DNA from: an uncultured Bacteroidales bacterium | GTDB taxonomy: Bacteria > Bacteroidota > Bacteroidia > Bacteroidales > Paludibacteraceae | Reading direction: 5' to 3' | DNA: 64,000 nucleotides | Assembly: GCA_900317745.1 (NCBI GenBank) | Contig: ONHW01000008.1 | Coordinates: forward strand, 1 to 64,000 | Part shown: piece after piece, positions 44,102 through 52,353 of the stretch | Numbering within the stretch: position 1 is the first letter of the stretch | Layout: every line of letters begins with the position of its first letter | The notes under the pieces: model-generated | Databases searched by the model: none | Told to the model about the DNA's origin: nothing | What the model saw: only the letters and a program-made list of their open reading frames with translations | Program-made: the position numbers and the translations under genes

Positions 44102-46551
44102 AAGTCAATCGTATAAGTGGCAATTATACCCGTAGGTACGCCCATGATTATTGATGCGCGGAAGGCATTCGGCGTGTCTTGTGCAAACGACAGTTCAGCC
44201 AGGTCGCTGCAGAAGTCCCACAGGTTGTAGCACTCCACGTTCAGCCGCATAGGTACGCCGCGTACCTCCCATGTGCCCTGCAGGTGCAGGTCGATGTTAT
44301 AGATAGCTCCGTGCCGTGTGCCGAAGTTTCCGTCAGTAGGATTGGTGCCGCGTGAGCAGGTGGTCAGTATAGCCATTTGTGCCGATGTGCGGTCGTAGTA
44401 GTACCGGTACGCCGTTACAGGCTTGCCGTCCGTCCATTTGACTGTCAGGCCTGCCTGCAGCCACTGGCAGATGTTGTAGCCCAGGTAGAACCGCGCCACG
44501 TAGCCTTTGTCCAGATCCATGCGTCCTACGCCCGGGTGCGGACCTTTGATGTTGTCGATAACGCGGGTCGTGTTCGGATTGGCGGTACTCTCCGCCAGTA
44601 CGCCTATGGTGTTGCTGTTCGCGCCGTTGCCCAATCCCGTGTAGCCCGCTGCCTGCATGGATTGCCAGCTGAGGCTGACTGTCACCTTTTGACCTGTGTA
44701 GGTGTAACGCGTGAGTTGGGAGAAGTAGTAGGGCGAGTTCATCAGTCCGTTGGTTCCGAACGCAGGTGTTGTACCTACCTCGTACTGCTTCTCGCCCGAG
44801 TGCGTAAGATATACGTCCACCCCGTTCAGTGATGCATAGGTACCGTTGGCATCCGCGCCTCCGGCGTAACCGGTGTGCCATACATTGAAGAACTTGCGGT
44901 AGGCGTTCTGCAGCACAATCTCATGTTGCCCGTGCGTGGAGCGGAACATGAACCGGATAGGTATATGCAGTTCTACGTACGAGGTCTGTGGCAGATGCTT
45001 GCTATAGTGGTGATACTTGCCGCCTGTGGTGGCGAATAGTGTGTTGGTGCCTGCCAGATAGATGTCGGCATTCATGTAGTCGGCGGAGAAGTACCGCAGG
45101 TAGTCGGTGTTGTACGGCACGCGTTTGTGCGCTGCGCTCACGCCCATCTCAAACCACCGGCACGGGTGCAGATCCAGACTCACGCCTGCCTCAATGTTCG
45201 GCGAAACCTTGCTCTTGCCGTTACCAAGAAGCAATCCGTCGAGCGTCAGATCCAAGTGTGCGTGCAGGTCCAGTTGGCGACAGATACTGTAGTCGGCGTT
45301 CAGCCCGAAGGTGTTCTCCAATATTCCGCCGGTAAATGCCTTACTGCTCCACTCGTAGCGGTAGAGTGCCGTGTCGGCGGTAGCAACAGGTGAGCGGAAA
45401 TACACCTCATTGCTGAACCGCTGCTGCTCGGGGCGGAAGATGATCAGTGAGTTATACGAGCGAACATGTGCACTGAGCCATGGCAGAACAGGTTGTGCAT
45501 AGTTGACCGTCCAACTCAGTTCGTGCGTGCGGCCGTCCGCCACCCAGGGACTGAAACTCTCACCGTCGATATCCAGAATGTTCTTGCGGAAACTTATGTC
45601 GCGGTGGTGCACCACGTTGGTCGCCCAGGTCACGCCGGTGGTCAGATACTGCCTCTTGGCGTATAGTTGTGCGGTGTAGTTCTTGAGGTCAAACACCTCG
45701 TTGTAGTTGTACAAGTATTCGCTGCCTCCGTCCTCTTTGCCGGAGAAGTTCAGCCGGTAGCCCAGATGCGTGAACGCGCTGTTCGGCTTCATGGGCAGAT
45801 GTCCGTCGGCTTGTACCTTGTAGTAGTTGGCGGCATACAGCGGATCATCGGTAATCAGTCCGCGCTCGTTCTCGCGGGTGATAAGCCGTTGCCCGAAGGC
45901 GGCGTACAGGTGCTGGCGGTAGGCGTTGCCCTCATGGTCGCGGAAGGTATATGCTGCGTCCATGTTTCCTGCTCCGCGCAAATGCCGACGAGCGTTGATA
46001 TGCTTGAACGTTTCTGCACTCTGCATGGCGGTTCGGTGTGTGATGTTCACCACGGCTGCCGTACCTGCAGCAGGCTCGCCGTTGCCAACCTGACCGAAGT
46101 TGTATTGCACCTGCACATAGTTGCGTGCCGTAGTGTCGCGGGTGAACTGCAACTGTCCGCTATGGTTGTCGATGAGCAGGTTGTACTGCTGCATATTGGG
46201 CACGAACACGCTGTGCCCGGGGGCAAAACGGTCGTCCACGCGCAGTCCGTCGATCGTATAACTGCTCATCGTACACGGCAGTCCGGCTATGGCTATGTTC
46301 AGCCTGTCGGGTTGCCACCATTGTCCGGTGGCGGGTGTCTCGACGATAGTGTGGTCGTTGAGTGCCTCCAGATAGTATATCAGGTCGCTGCGGTGATACC
46401 ACTTGCGAAAGTACTCCGCCGGCACGCTGTCGCTGCCGTCCATAGCGGTGTGACTGACTTCCAGAGCCGGGAGCAGTGAAGAATGAATAGTAAACAATGA
46501 CAGGACTATCCATCCTGTCAACCGCTTACGATATATCCTTGCACCTTTCAT
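44098..46551 (-). CDS. TonB-receptor-like outer-membrane protein
   Basis: 817 residues. N-terminal hydrophobic segment 14-30, a degenerate plug-like region (IAIAGLPCTMSSYTIDGLRV, GTAAVVNITHRTAM), then a long barrel with many aromatic turns, closing with VPTGIIATYTIDL. No TonB box or regulatory domain is evident. It could transport or assemble a glycan for the coupled transferase. Part of the signal segment (residues 19-26, LFTIHSSL) is encoded by an interspersed repeat (46474-46497). Both ends overlap neighbours by 4 bases (ATGA). Confidence 0.72.
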   Translation of the reverse strand: MKGARIYRKRLTGWIVLSLFTIHSSLLPALEVSHTAMDGSDSVPAEYFRKWYHRSDLIYYLEALNDHTIVETPATGQWWQPDRLNIAIAGLPCTMSSYTIDGLRVDDRFAPGHSVFVPNMQQYNLLIDNHSGQLQFTRDTTARNYVQVQYNFGQVGNGEPAAGTAAVVNITHRTAMQSAETFKHINARRHLRGAGNMDAAYTFRDHEGNAYRQHLYAAFGQRLITRENERGLITDDPLYAANYYKVQADGHLPMKPNSAFTHLGYRLNFSGKEDGGSEYLYNYNEVFDLKNYTAQLYAKRQYLTTGVTWATNVVHHRDISFRKNILDIDGESFSPWVADGRTHELSWTVNYAQPVLPWLSAHVRSYNSLIIFRPEQQRFSNEVYFRSPVATADTALYRYEWSSKAFTGGILENTFGLNADYSICRQLDLHAHLDLTLDGLLLGNGKSKVSPNIEAGVSLDLHPCRWFEMGVSAAHKRVPYNTDYLRYFSADYMNADIYLAGTNTLFATTGGKYHHYSKHLPQTSYVELHIPIRFMFRSTHGQHEIVLQNAYRKFFNVWHTGYAGGADANGTYASLNGVDVYLTHSGEKQYEVGTTPAFGTNGLMNSPYYFSQLTRYTYTGQKVTVSLSWQSMQAAGYTGLGNGANSNTIGVLAESTANPNTTRVIDNIKGPHPGVGRMDLDKGYVARFYLGYNICQWLQAGLTVKWTDGKPVTAYRYYYDRTSAQMAILTTCSRGTNPTDGNFGTRHGAIYNIDLHLQGTWEVRGVPMRLNVECYNLWDFCSDLAELSFAQDTPNAFRASIIMGVPTGIIATYTIDL
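46474..46497. repeat. Repeat supplying part of a signal peptide
   Basis: Reverse complement TTTACTATTCATTCTTCACT-like words, common in Bacteroidetes gaps, are read as LFTIHSSL in the signal segment of the protein starting at 46551. Confidence 0.6.
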
Positions 46552-47387
46552 CTTTCACTATTCGCTTTCAGTATGTGTATGTTGTACACCATTCCTATGC
46601 GCAACTGGTGGAACGGATAGTCTTTTATTCCCCACTGATACTGCACGTACGGCTCGAACCCCTGTATATGTCCTGCCGCGCGCAGTTTGAGCGACATAGG
46701 CCGGTCGCCGTACTCCTCCCATCCTACGTAGCCTCCCCATGTGGCTTGCAGCGAGGCGTAGGTGTGCCTGAGTTGCGCCTGCAGTCCGTACATTACTGCG
46801 TCGTTCTGCCGTGCGTCGGCTGTCTGCCAACACAGGAATCCTGCCGAGCCGCTCAGCCTCAGTTCTACGGGTCCCATAGGTATAGTCTCGCCAATGGCTG
46901 CGTCGAAGAAGTACCCGGGATCATCAAAGTGCCTGCGCCGCTCGAACTGCTCGCCGCTGGCGGTTTTCATACCCAGGCGGATAACGATCTGCGGAATCCA
47001 TTGTGCGTTTTCGCCCTTGAACCAACTGTTGTGCAGCACCTGAACGTCGGTGCTCAGATATACGTCACCTGCACCGTGACCGGTGCCGTCGTACTGCTTG
47101 TACCACTCGCAAACCGGCATCCATATACTCACGTTCGCCCAGCGTGTGAACAACGGCACCTGTACGCGCGCAAACAGGTCAGCCGTGCGGCTGCCGTCGT
47201 AGCCGAAATAGCCGTCTGCTGCCAGTTCGACGCGCAACTTGTCGTAGGTCTGTCCGTCCGACATGTCAGGTATGGGCAGTGCGTTCGGACCGAAGAATGC
47301 AGGCGCAACACCGGTAGGCGTAAACGCCCACGCAGTGTTGCAGCCTATCAGCAGACAAATTACTATGTATAATTTCTTTGCCTTCAC
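46548..47387 (-). CDS. Outer-membrane protein of unknown function
   Basis: 279 residues. Signal peptide 1-21 (ending NTAWAF), then strands such as LRVELAADGYFGYDG, VSIWMPVCEWYKQYDG, LRLSGSAGFLCWQ, ATWGGYVGWEEYGD and YQWGIKDYPFHQLRIGMVYN, giving a small barrel. No family recognised. The start is GTG 47387 inside a GTGAAGAGTGAAG repeat; no ATG is available before the signal. It overlaps the next gene (ATGA), heading a three-gene unit after secA. Confidence 0.65.
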   Translation of the reverse strand: MKAKKLYIVICLLIGCNTAWAFTPTGVAPAFFGPNALPIPDMSDGQTYDKLRVELAADGYFGYDGSRTADLFARVQVPLFTRWANVSIWMPVCEWYKQYDGTGHGAGDVYLSTDVQVLHNSWFKGENAQWIPQIVIRLGMKTASGEQFERRRHFDDPGYFFDAAIGETIPMGPVELRLSGSAGFLCWQTADARQNDAVMYGLQAQLRHTYASLQATWGGYVGWEEYGDRPMSLKLRAAGHIQGFEPYVQYQWGIKDYPFHQLRIGMVYNIHILKANSER

Positions 47388-47426
47388 TCTTCACTCTCAA
47401 CTCTAAACGCTCAACTCTCAACTCTT
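47384..47426. repeat. CTCAACTCTAAACGCTCAAC-type repeat between secA and the barrel gene
   Basis: TTCACTCTTCACTCTC, AACTCTAAACGCTC and AACTCTCAACTC words run from the barrel gene start codon to the palindromic repeat. Same words as in glmS and in the receptor gene. Confidence 0.8.
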
Positions 47427-47458
47427 CTCCCCTTCTGAGAAGGGGCTGGGGGATGTCC
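47423..47458. repeat. CCCCTTCTGAGAAGGGG palindromic repeat, copy 2
   Basis: CCCCTTCTGAGAAGGGG is a near-perfect palindrome followed by CTGGGGGATGTCC and then directly by the secA stop codon (47459-47461). It could form a terminator-like hairpin for secA. Confidence 0.75.
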
Positions 47459-50400
47459 CTAAACATCCAACCTCCCGTGGCACTGCTTGTACTTCTTGCC
47501 ACTGCCGCAGGGGCATGGATCGTTTGGACGCGGTTTCTTATCCACGTGCAACGGCATCGGTCGTTGCTGCTCGCGTGTATCACGTCCGGCAGCTGCGGCT
47601 TGTCCGCTGCGTTGTGCTGCCTGCTCGGCTGCGTCCTTCTGGGTGCGGTAGCGGCTGTAATCCTGGCGTTGCGGAGCCTGACCCTGACGTACGTTCTCCG
47701 GCGCCTCGGTGCGGATCTGTCCGCGCAGCAGGATAGCTATGGCGCGACGGTTGAAGTTGTCGAGCATACCTCGGAAGATATTGAACGACTCGAGTTTGTA
47801 GATCAAGAGCGGGTCTTTCTGCTCGTAGCTGGCGTTCTGTACGCTGCGCTTGAGGTCGTCCAGGGCGCGCAGGTGCTCCTTCCACTCATCGTCAATCACG
47901 TAGAGCAGGGTACGCTTCTCAAACTCGCGGATCACCTCCTTGCTGTCGGTCTCGGCAGCACGCTTCAGGTTGCAGCTTACGTTATATACGTGGCGACCGT
48001 CAGTGATCGGTACAAGTATGTTCTCGTACATCTGTCCTTTGGTCTCATATACCTGCTTGATTACGGGGTTGGCTATCTGAGCCAGGCGATCCATCTTGCG
48101 CTTGAACATGTCGAGTGCTGCCTGTGCCAGTTCATCGGCAAGCACTGCCTCCTTCTTGCTGCGGAACGTATCTTCGTCGAACGGTGCTTCCATAGCAAAT
48201 ACCTGCAGAACGTCTTCCTTGAATCCTTCGTAGTCGAGCATCGGGCGGAAGTTGGCTACAACGGCCTCGGCGGTGTCGTAGATCATGTTCGTTATATCCA
48301 CACCGATACGCTCACCCATCAAGGCGTGGCGGCGCTTGGCATAAATCACGTTTCGCTGCTGGTTCATTACGTCGTCGTACTCAATCAGGCGCTTACGGAT
48401 ACCGAAGTTGTTCTCCTCAACTTTCTTCTGCGCGTTTTCGATCGACTTGCTGACCATTGAGTGTTCAATCATCTCGCCCTCCTGCATACCCAGTCTGTCC
48501 ATCACAGCGGCTATACGCTCCGAGCCGAACATACGCATCAGGTCGTCCTCCAGACTGACAAAGAATACGGAGCTACCCGGGTCTCCCTGACGTCCGGCAC
48601 GACCGCGTAACTGGCGATCGACACGGCGGCTCTCGTGGCGCTCAGTGCCTACGATTGCCAAACCGCCGGCAGCCTTGACCTCAGGCGTAAGTTTGATATC
48701 CGTACCACGACCTGCCATGTTCGTAGCGATGGTGACTACACCCGGTCGTCCGGCTTGTGCCACCACCATTGCCTCCTGCTGGTGCAACTTGGCGTTCAGC
48801 ACGTTGTGCGGGATCTTTCTGAGCGACAGCATACGCGACAGGAGCTCGGATATCTCCACGCTGGTTGTACCTACCAGTACCGGTCGGCCTTGTGCCACCA
48901 GAGCGGTGATCTCGTCAATCACGGCGTTGTACTTCTCGCGTTTGGTTTTGTAGATACGGTCGTTCATATCCACACGCGCAATCGGTTTGTTGGTGGGGAT
49001 AACGACGACGTCGAGCTTGTAAATGTTCCAGAACTCGCCTGCCTCTGTCTCGGCAGTACCGGTCATACCGGCGAGCTTGGTGTACATACGGAAGTAGTTC
49101 TGCAGCGTGATTGTTGCAAACGTCTGCGTAGCAGCCTCTACCTTCACGTTCTCCTTGGCTTCCACAGCCTGGTGCAGACCGTCACTCCAGCGGCGACCTT
49201 CCATGATACGGCCGGTCTGCTCGTCAACGATCTTTACCTCGTTGTTGTCGATGATATAATCAACATCTTTCTCAAACAGCGTGTAGGCTTTCAGCAGCTG
49301 GTTGACCGTGTGTACGCGCTCGGATTTGATACTGTAGTTGGTCAGAATAGCGTCTTTCTTTGCCTGCTTCTCTTCCGGCGTGAGCGTCTCGTGCTCCAGC
49401 TCCGCCATTTCCGAACCTACGTCCGGCAGCACGAAGAACAGCGGATCGTCCATGTTGCCTGTCAGAGTGTCTATACCTTTGTCGGTCAGCTCGATGGTCT
49501 TGTTCTTCTCGTCGATCACGAAGTATAGTACGTCGGTTGCGACATGCATGTTCTTCTCATTCTCCTGCAGGTAGAACTCTTCGGTCTTTTGCAGGCGGAC
49601 TTTCACGCCCTGCTCGCTCAGGTACTTGATCAGTGCCTTGTTCTTAGGCATGCCTTTGAACGAGCGGAACAGTGCCAACTCGCCTTCCTCGCGCACTTTC
49701 TCGTCGGTCGAGCCCATCTTCTGCTTGGCTTCGGTCAGCAGTTGGGTGGTGAGTTGTGTCTGGGTGCGCACGAGCAGTTCCACGCGGTGCTTGTATTCGT
49801 CGAACATCTGGTCGTCGCCCTTCGGTACAGGACCGCTGATGATCAACGGCGTACGGGCGTCGTCTATCAATACGGAGTCCACCTCATCCACAATGGCGAA
49901 GTTATGTCCGCGCTGCACGAGGTCCATCGGGCTGGTAGCCATGTTGTCGCGCAGGTAATCGAAGCCGAACTCGTTGTTCGTACCGAAGGTTATATCGCAG
50001 GCGTAAGCCTGCCGGCGGGCGTCGCTGTTGGGCTTGTGCTTGTCGATGCAATCAACGGTCAAGCCGTGGAACATGTACAGCGGTCCCATCCACTCCGAGT
50101 CACGCTTGGCGAGGTAGTCGTTCACGGTTACAACGTGTACGCCCTCGTGCGTCAGCGCGTTCAGGAACACGGGTAGGGTGGCTACTAAGGTTTTTCCTTC
50201 ACCCGTTGCCATCTCGGCTATCTTGCCCTGATGCAGTACCACACCGCCGAACAGCTGGACGTCGTAATGTACCATATCCCATGTCACCTCGTTGCCGCCT
50301 GCCATCCAGTGATTGTGATAGATGGCTTTCTCGCCGTCTATCTCAATGAAGTCGTAGCGTGCATCGGCTGCCATGTCGCGATCGCGCTGGGTGGCGGTCA

Positions 50401-50785
50401 CTTCTATCGACTCGCTCTCCGCAAAACGACGTGCGGTGGATTTTACTATTGCAAACGCCTCCGGCAGCAACTCCATCAGGATGACTTTGTACTGCTCCTT
50501 GATCTCTTTCTCCAGATCGTCAATCTGCTGATAGACTTTTTCGCGTTTGTCTATCTCCAGTGCCTCTATCGAGGCGCGCAGCTCGGCAATCTTTGTTTTC
50601 TTGGGGGCTACGGTCGCGGCAATCTTGTCCATCAACGCTTGTGAACGGGCGCGGAGCGCATCGTTGCTCAGCGCGTCAATCTCAGGATAGACGGCTTTGA
50701 CCTGATCTACGTACGGCTGAATCTCGCGCATATCTTTCTGCGCTTTGTTGCCGAATAGTTTGGTGATAAATTCGATTATATTCAT
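47459..50785 (-). CDS. secA: SecA, preprotein translocase motor
   Basis: 1108 residues. Drives secretion through SecYEG using ATP. Visible: [11 protein letters not shown] (Walker A), [11 protein letters not shown] (Walker B), [27 protein letters not shown], and the C-terminal zinc motif [14 protein letters not shown]. The length matches Bacteroidetes SecA, which carries an insertion relative to E. coli. Start 50785 ([13 protein letters not shown]) is the family N-terminus; the longer upstream frame covers the promoter at 50818. A palindromic repeat abuts its stop. Confidence 0.97.
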   Translation of the reverse strand: MNIIEFITKLFGNKAQKDMREIQPYVDQVKAVYPEIDALSNDALRARSQALMDKIAATVAPKKTKIAELRASIEALEIDKREKVYQQIDDLEKEIKEQYKVILMELLPEAFAIVKSTARRFAESESIEVTATQRDRDMAADARYDFIEIDGEKAIYHNHWMAGGNEVTWDMVHYDVQLFGGVVLHQGKIAEMATGEGKTLVATLPVFLNALTHEGVHVVTVNDYLAKRDSEWMGPLYMFHGLTVDCIDKHKPNSDARRQAYACDITFGTNNEFGFDYLRDNMATSPMDLVQRGHNFAIVDEVDSVLIDDARTPLIISGPVPKGDDQMFDEYKHRVELLVRTQTQLTTQLLTEAKQKMGSTDEKVREEGELALFRSFKGMPKNKALIKYLSEQGVKVRLQKTEEFYLQENEKNMHVATDVLYFVIDEKNKTIELTDKGIDTLTGNMDDPLFFVLPDVGSEMAELEHETLTPEEKQAKKDAILTNYSIKSERVHTVNQLLKAYTLFEKDVDYIIDNNEVKIVDEQTGRIMEGRRWSDGLHQAVEAKENVKVEAATQTFATITLQNYFRMYTKLAGMTGTAETEAGEFWNIYKLDVVVIPTNKPIARVDMNDRIYKTKREKYNAVIDEITALVAQGRPVLVGTTSVEISELLSRMLSLRKIPHNVLNAKLHQQEAMVVAQAGRPGVVTIATNMAGRGTDIKLTPEVKAAGGLAIVGTERHESRRVDRQLRGRAGRQGDPGSSVFFVSLEDDLMRMFGSERIAAVMDRLGMQEGEMIEHSMVSKSIENAQKKVEENNFGIRKRLIEYDDVMNQQRNVIYAKRRHALMGERIGVDITNMIYDTAEAVVANFRPMLDYEGFKEDVLQVFAMEAPFDEDTFRSKKEAVLADELAQAALDMFKRKMDRLAQIANPVIKQVYETKGQMYENILVPITDGRHVYNVSCNLKRAAETDSKEVIREFEKRTLLYVIDDEWKEHLRALDDLKRSVQNASYEQKDPLLIYKLESFNIFRGMLDNFNRRAIAILLRGQIRTEAPENVRQGQAPQRQDYSRYRTQKDAAEQAAQRSGQAAAAGRDTREQQRPMPLHVDKKPRPNDPCPCGSGKKYKQCHGRLDV

Positions 50786-50817
50786 AGTGATTTTTGTGTT
50801 TGCGCATAAAAAGCCTA

Positions 50818-50849
50818 CAAAGATACAAAATTTTTCTGAATAATGCAAA
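50818..50849 (-). promoter_or_regulatory. Promoter for secA
   Basis: Minus-strand TTTG (50846-50849), 20 bases, TATCTTTG (50818-50825), 33 bases before the ATG. Confidence 0.85.
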
Positions 50850-50864
50850 TTTTTCGAATGATTG

Positions 50865-50896
50865 TTTGCATATTTGCAAGAATTATTGTATCTTTG
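50865..50896 (+). promoter_or_regulatory. Promoter for the cation efflux gene
   Basis: TTTG at 50865-50868, 20 bases, TATCTTTG at 50889-50896. Divergent from the secA promoter with 15 bases between the -33 elements. Confidence 0.85.
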
Positions 50897-50977
50897 CAAT
50901 CAGTTTCGGCAAGTATGTGCCGCAAATGGCGGCTTTCTGCCTGATCTGATACATAAATTGTCCATTCGTCACTCGTC

Positions 50978-51871
50978 ATGAACAGAGAAAAAGAGATCTA
51001 TCGCGTCACCCTGTGGGGCAGCGTGGTGAATATCAGTCTTACGGCGTTCAAGTTTGTAGCCGGTATCTTGGGCTGCTCGGCAGCAATGATTGCTGATGCG
51101 GTGCATTCGCTCAGCGATTTGCTGACCGATGTTGTCGTGCTGCTGTTTGTTCGCATCAGCAGCCGTCCGGCGGACAGCGACCACCCGTATGGTCATGGCA
51201 AGTACGAGACGTTGGCTTCCGCCATCGTGGCTATTGTGCTGCTGGCAGCCGGCGGAGTGCTGGCTGGTCAGGGCGTGAGCAAGATCGTTGCCGTTGTGCG
51301 TGGCGGACATTTGGATGTACCCGGCAGCATAGCCCTGTGGGCGGCACTGCTCAGTGTGGCAGCTAAGGAGCTGATCTACCGCCTTACTATCCGCGTGAGC
51401 CGCAAGGTCGATTCGCCTGTGTTGGCTGCCAACGCCTGGCACCACCGCACGGACGCACTATCATCGGTGGCTGCGGCTGTAGGTATAGGCGGTGCGCTGC
51501 TGTTCGGAGGCACGTGGGCGATACTCGATCCGATAGCAGCCGTGCTGGTGAGCGTGTTTATCCTGATTACTGCCGCACAGATACTACACCGCGCACTGCA
51601 GGAACTGCTGGAGCAGAGTCTGCCTGCGGATATTGAGCAGCAGATTCGCGAGATTGTGGCGGCCGACAACGAGTTGACCGGGCTTCACCACCTGCGTACA
51701 AGGCGTGTGGGCAGCGTGTGCTCCATTGAGATGCACTTGCGTATGCCGGGCGATACCTCTTTGTACGAAGCGCACCGCCACAGCATCGAGCTGGAGCGGC
51801 GCCTTCGTGAGAGGTTCGGACAGGGAACGCTTATCAACATTCACCTTGAACCATTAAAGGATTCTCGTTGA
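50978..51871 (+). CDS. Cation diffusion facilitator (metal efflux)
   Basis: 297 residues. Six membrane helices, then a cytoplasmic ferredoxin-like domain (EQQIREIVAADNELTG, EMHLRMPGDTSL, INIHLEP). The metal site is HxxxD on two helices: His43/Asp47 in DAVHSLSD and His155/Asp159 in HHRTD, the pattern of zinc-type exporters. DHPYGHGKYE between helices is typical. The start is ATG 50978. A hairpin follows at 51906. The partner metal is inferred as zinc but iron or manganese is possible. Confidence 0.9.
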   Translation: MNREKEIYRVTLWGSVVNISLTAFKFVAGILGCSAAMIADAVHSLSDLLTDVVVLLFVRISSRPADSDHPYGHGKYETLASAIVAIVLLAAGGVLAGQGVSKIVAVVRGGHLDVPGSIALWAALLSVAAKELIYRLTIRVSRKVDSPVLAANAWHHRTDALSSVAAAVGIGGALLFGGTWAILDPIAAVLVSVFILITAAQILHRALQELLEQSLPADIEQQIREIVAADNELTGLHHLRTRRVGSVCSIEMHLRMPGDTSLYEAHRHSIELERRLRERFGQGTLINIHLEPLKDSR

Positions 51872-51905
51872 TTTAGAATTTCAAGTTTCAATTTTCTTAT
51901 CCCGC

Positions 51906-51936
51906 TTTGCACGAACGATTTGCTTCGCCGTGCAAA
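51906..51936 (+). terminator. Hairpin after the cation efflux gene
   Basis: TTTGCACG pairs perfectly with CGTGCAAA across a 15-base loop that contains a short inner pairing. No strong T-run follows, so termination is only probable. Confidence 0.5.
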
Positions 51937-51941
51937 ATCCT

Positions 51942-51980
51942 CTATATCTCCCTTCTTTTCAGGGAGGGGTCGGGGGTAGG
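51942..51980. repeat. TCTCCCTTC...GGGAGGGG repeat, copy 3, forming a protein tail
   Basis: ATCTCCCTTCTTTTCAGGG and AGGGGTCGGGGGTAGG form a pyrimidine/purine palindrome and are read as PTPDPSLKRREI plus stop in the small protein. Related to copies at 15866 and 47423. Confidence 0.8.
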
Positions 51981-52349
51981 CTTTTTCCTGAACACGATGT
52001 AGAGCAAAGCCAGTACGAGCAATACCAATGGTTCGCCTACCGGTGTATTGGCATATACGCCGATCGGATCTGCGTCGGATTCGTTCCAACCATCCCACGG
52101 CCCGCGGCGCGGTCCGCGTTGCGGTGCGCCGGCTGTGGTTGTGCCACCGTCGGAAATATATGGTGTGCTGCCTACAATCGGGGTACAGGTCGATGTGGAG
52201 CGGAACTGATAGTCCGTATTCACATCTTCGCTCATCATTGGCTTGCTGCTCCACGCCGCAGGCTGCGCAACCTGGGCATGAGCAGTGGCAGCAGTGCAAA
52301 CAAGCAGCACTGCTACAAGCCGGATATATATGTTACAAATCTTTCTCAT
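51942..52349 (-). CDS. Small secreted protein with C-terminal membrane segment, partner of the giant protein
   Basis: 135 residues. Signal peptide 1-25 (ending TAHAQ), a middle part rich in Ser, Thr, Gly and Pro (FRSTSTCTPIVGSTPYISDG, APQRGPRRGPW), then a hydrophobic segment PLVLLVLALLYIVF and a basic end. Small proteins of this plan are, to my recollection, recurrent beside very large secreted Bacteroidales proteins. It starts 4 bases after the giant gene stop and is probably co-transcribed. The last 12 residues (PTPDPSLKRREI) are encoded by a palindromic repeat (51942-51980). Function unknown, possibly anchor or assembly factor. Confidence 0.65.
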   Translation of the reverse strand: MRKICNIYIRLVAVLLVCTAATAHAQVAQPAAWSSKPMMSEDVNTDYQFRSTSTCTPIVGSTPYISDGGTTTAGAPQRGPRRGPWDGWNESDADPIGVYANTPVGEPLVLLVLALLYIVFRKKPTPDPSLKRREI

Positions 52350-52353
52350 GTTG

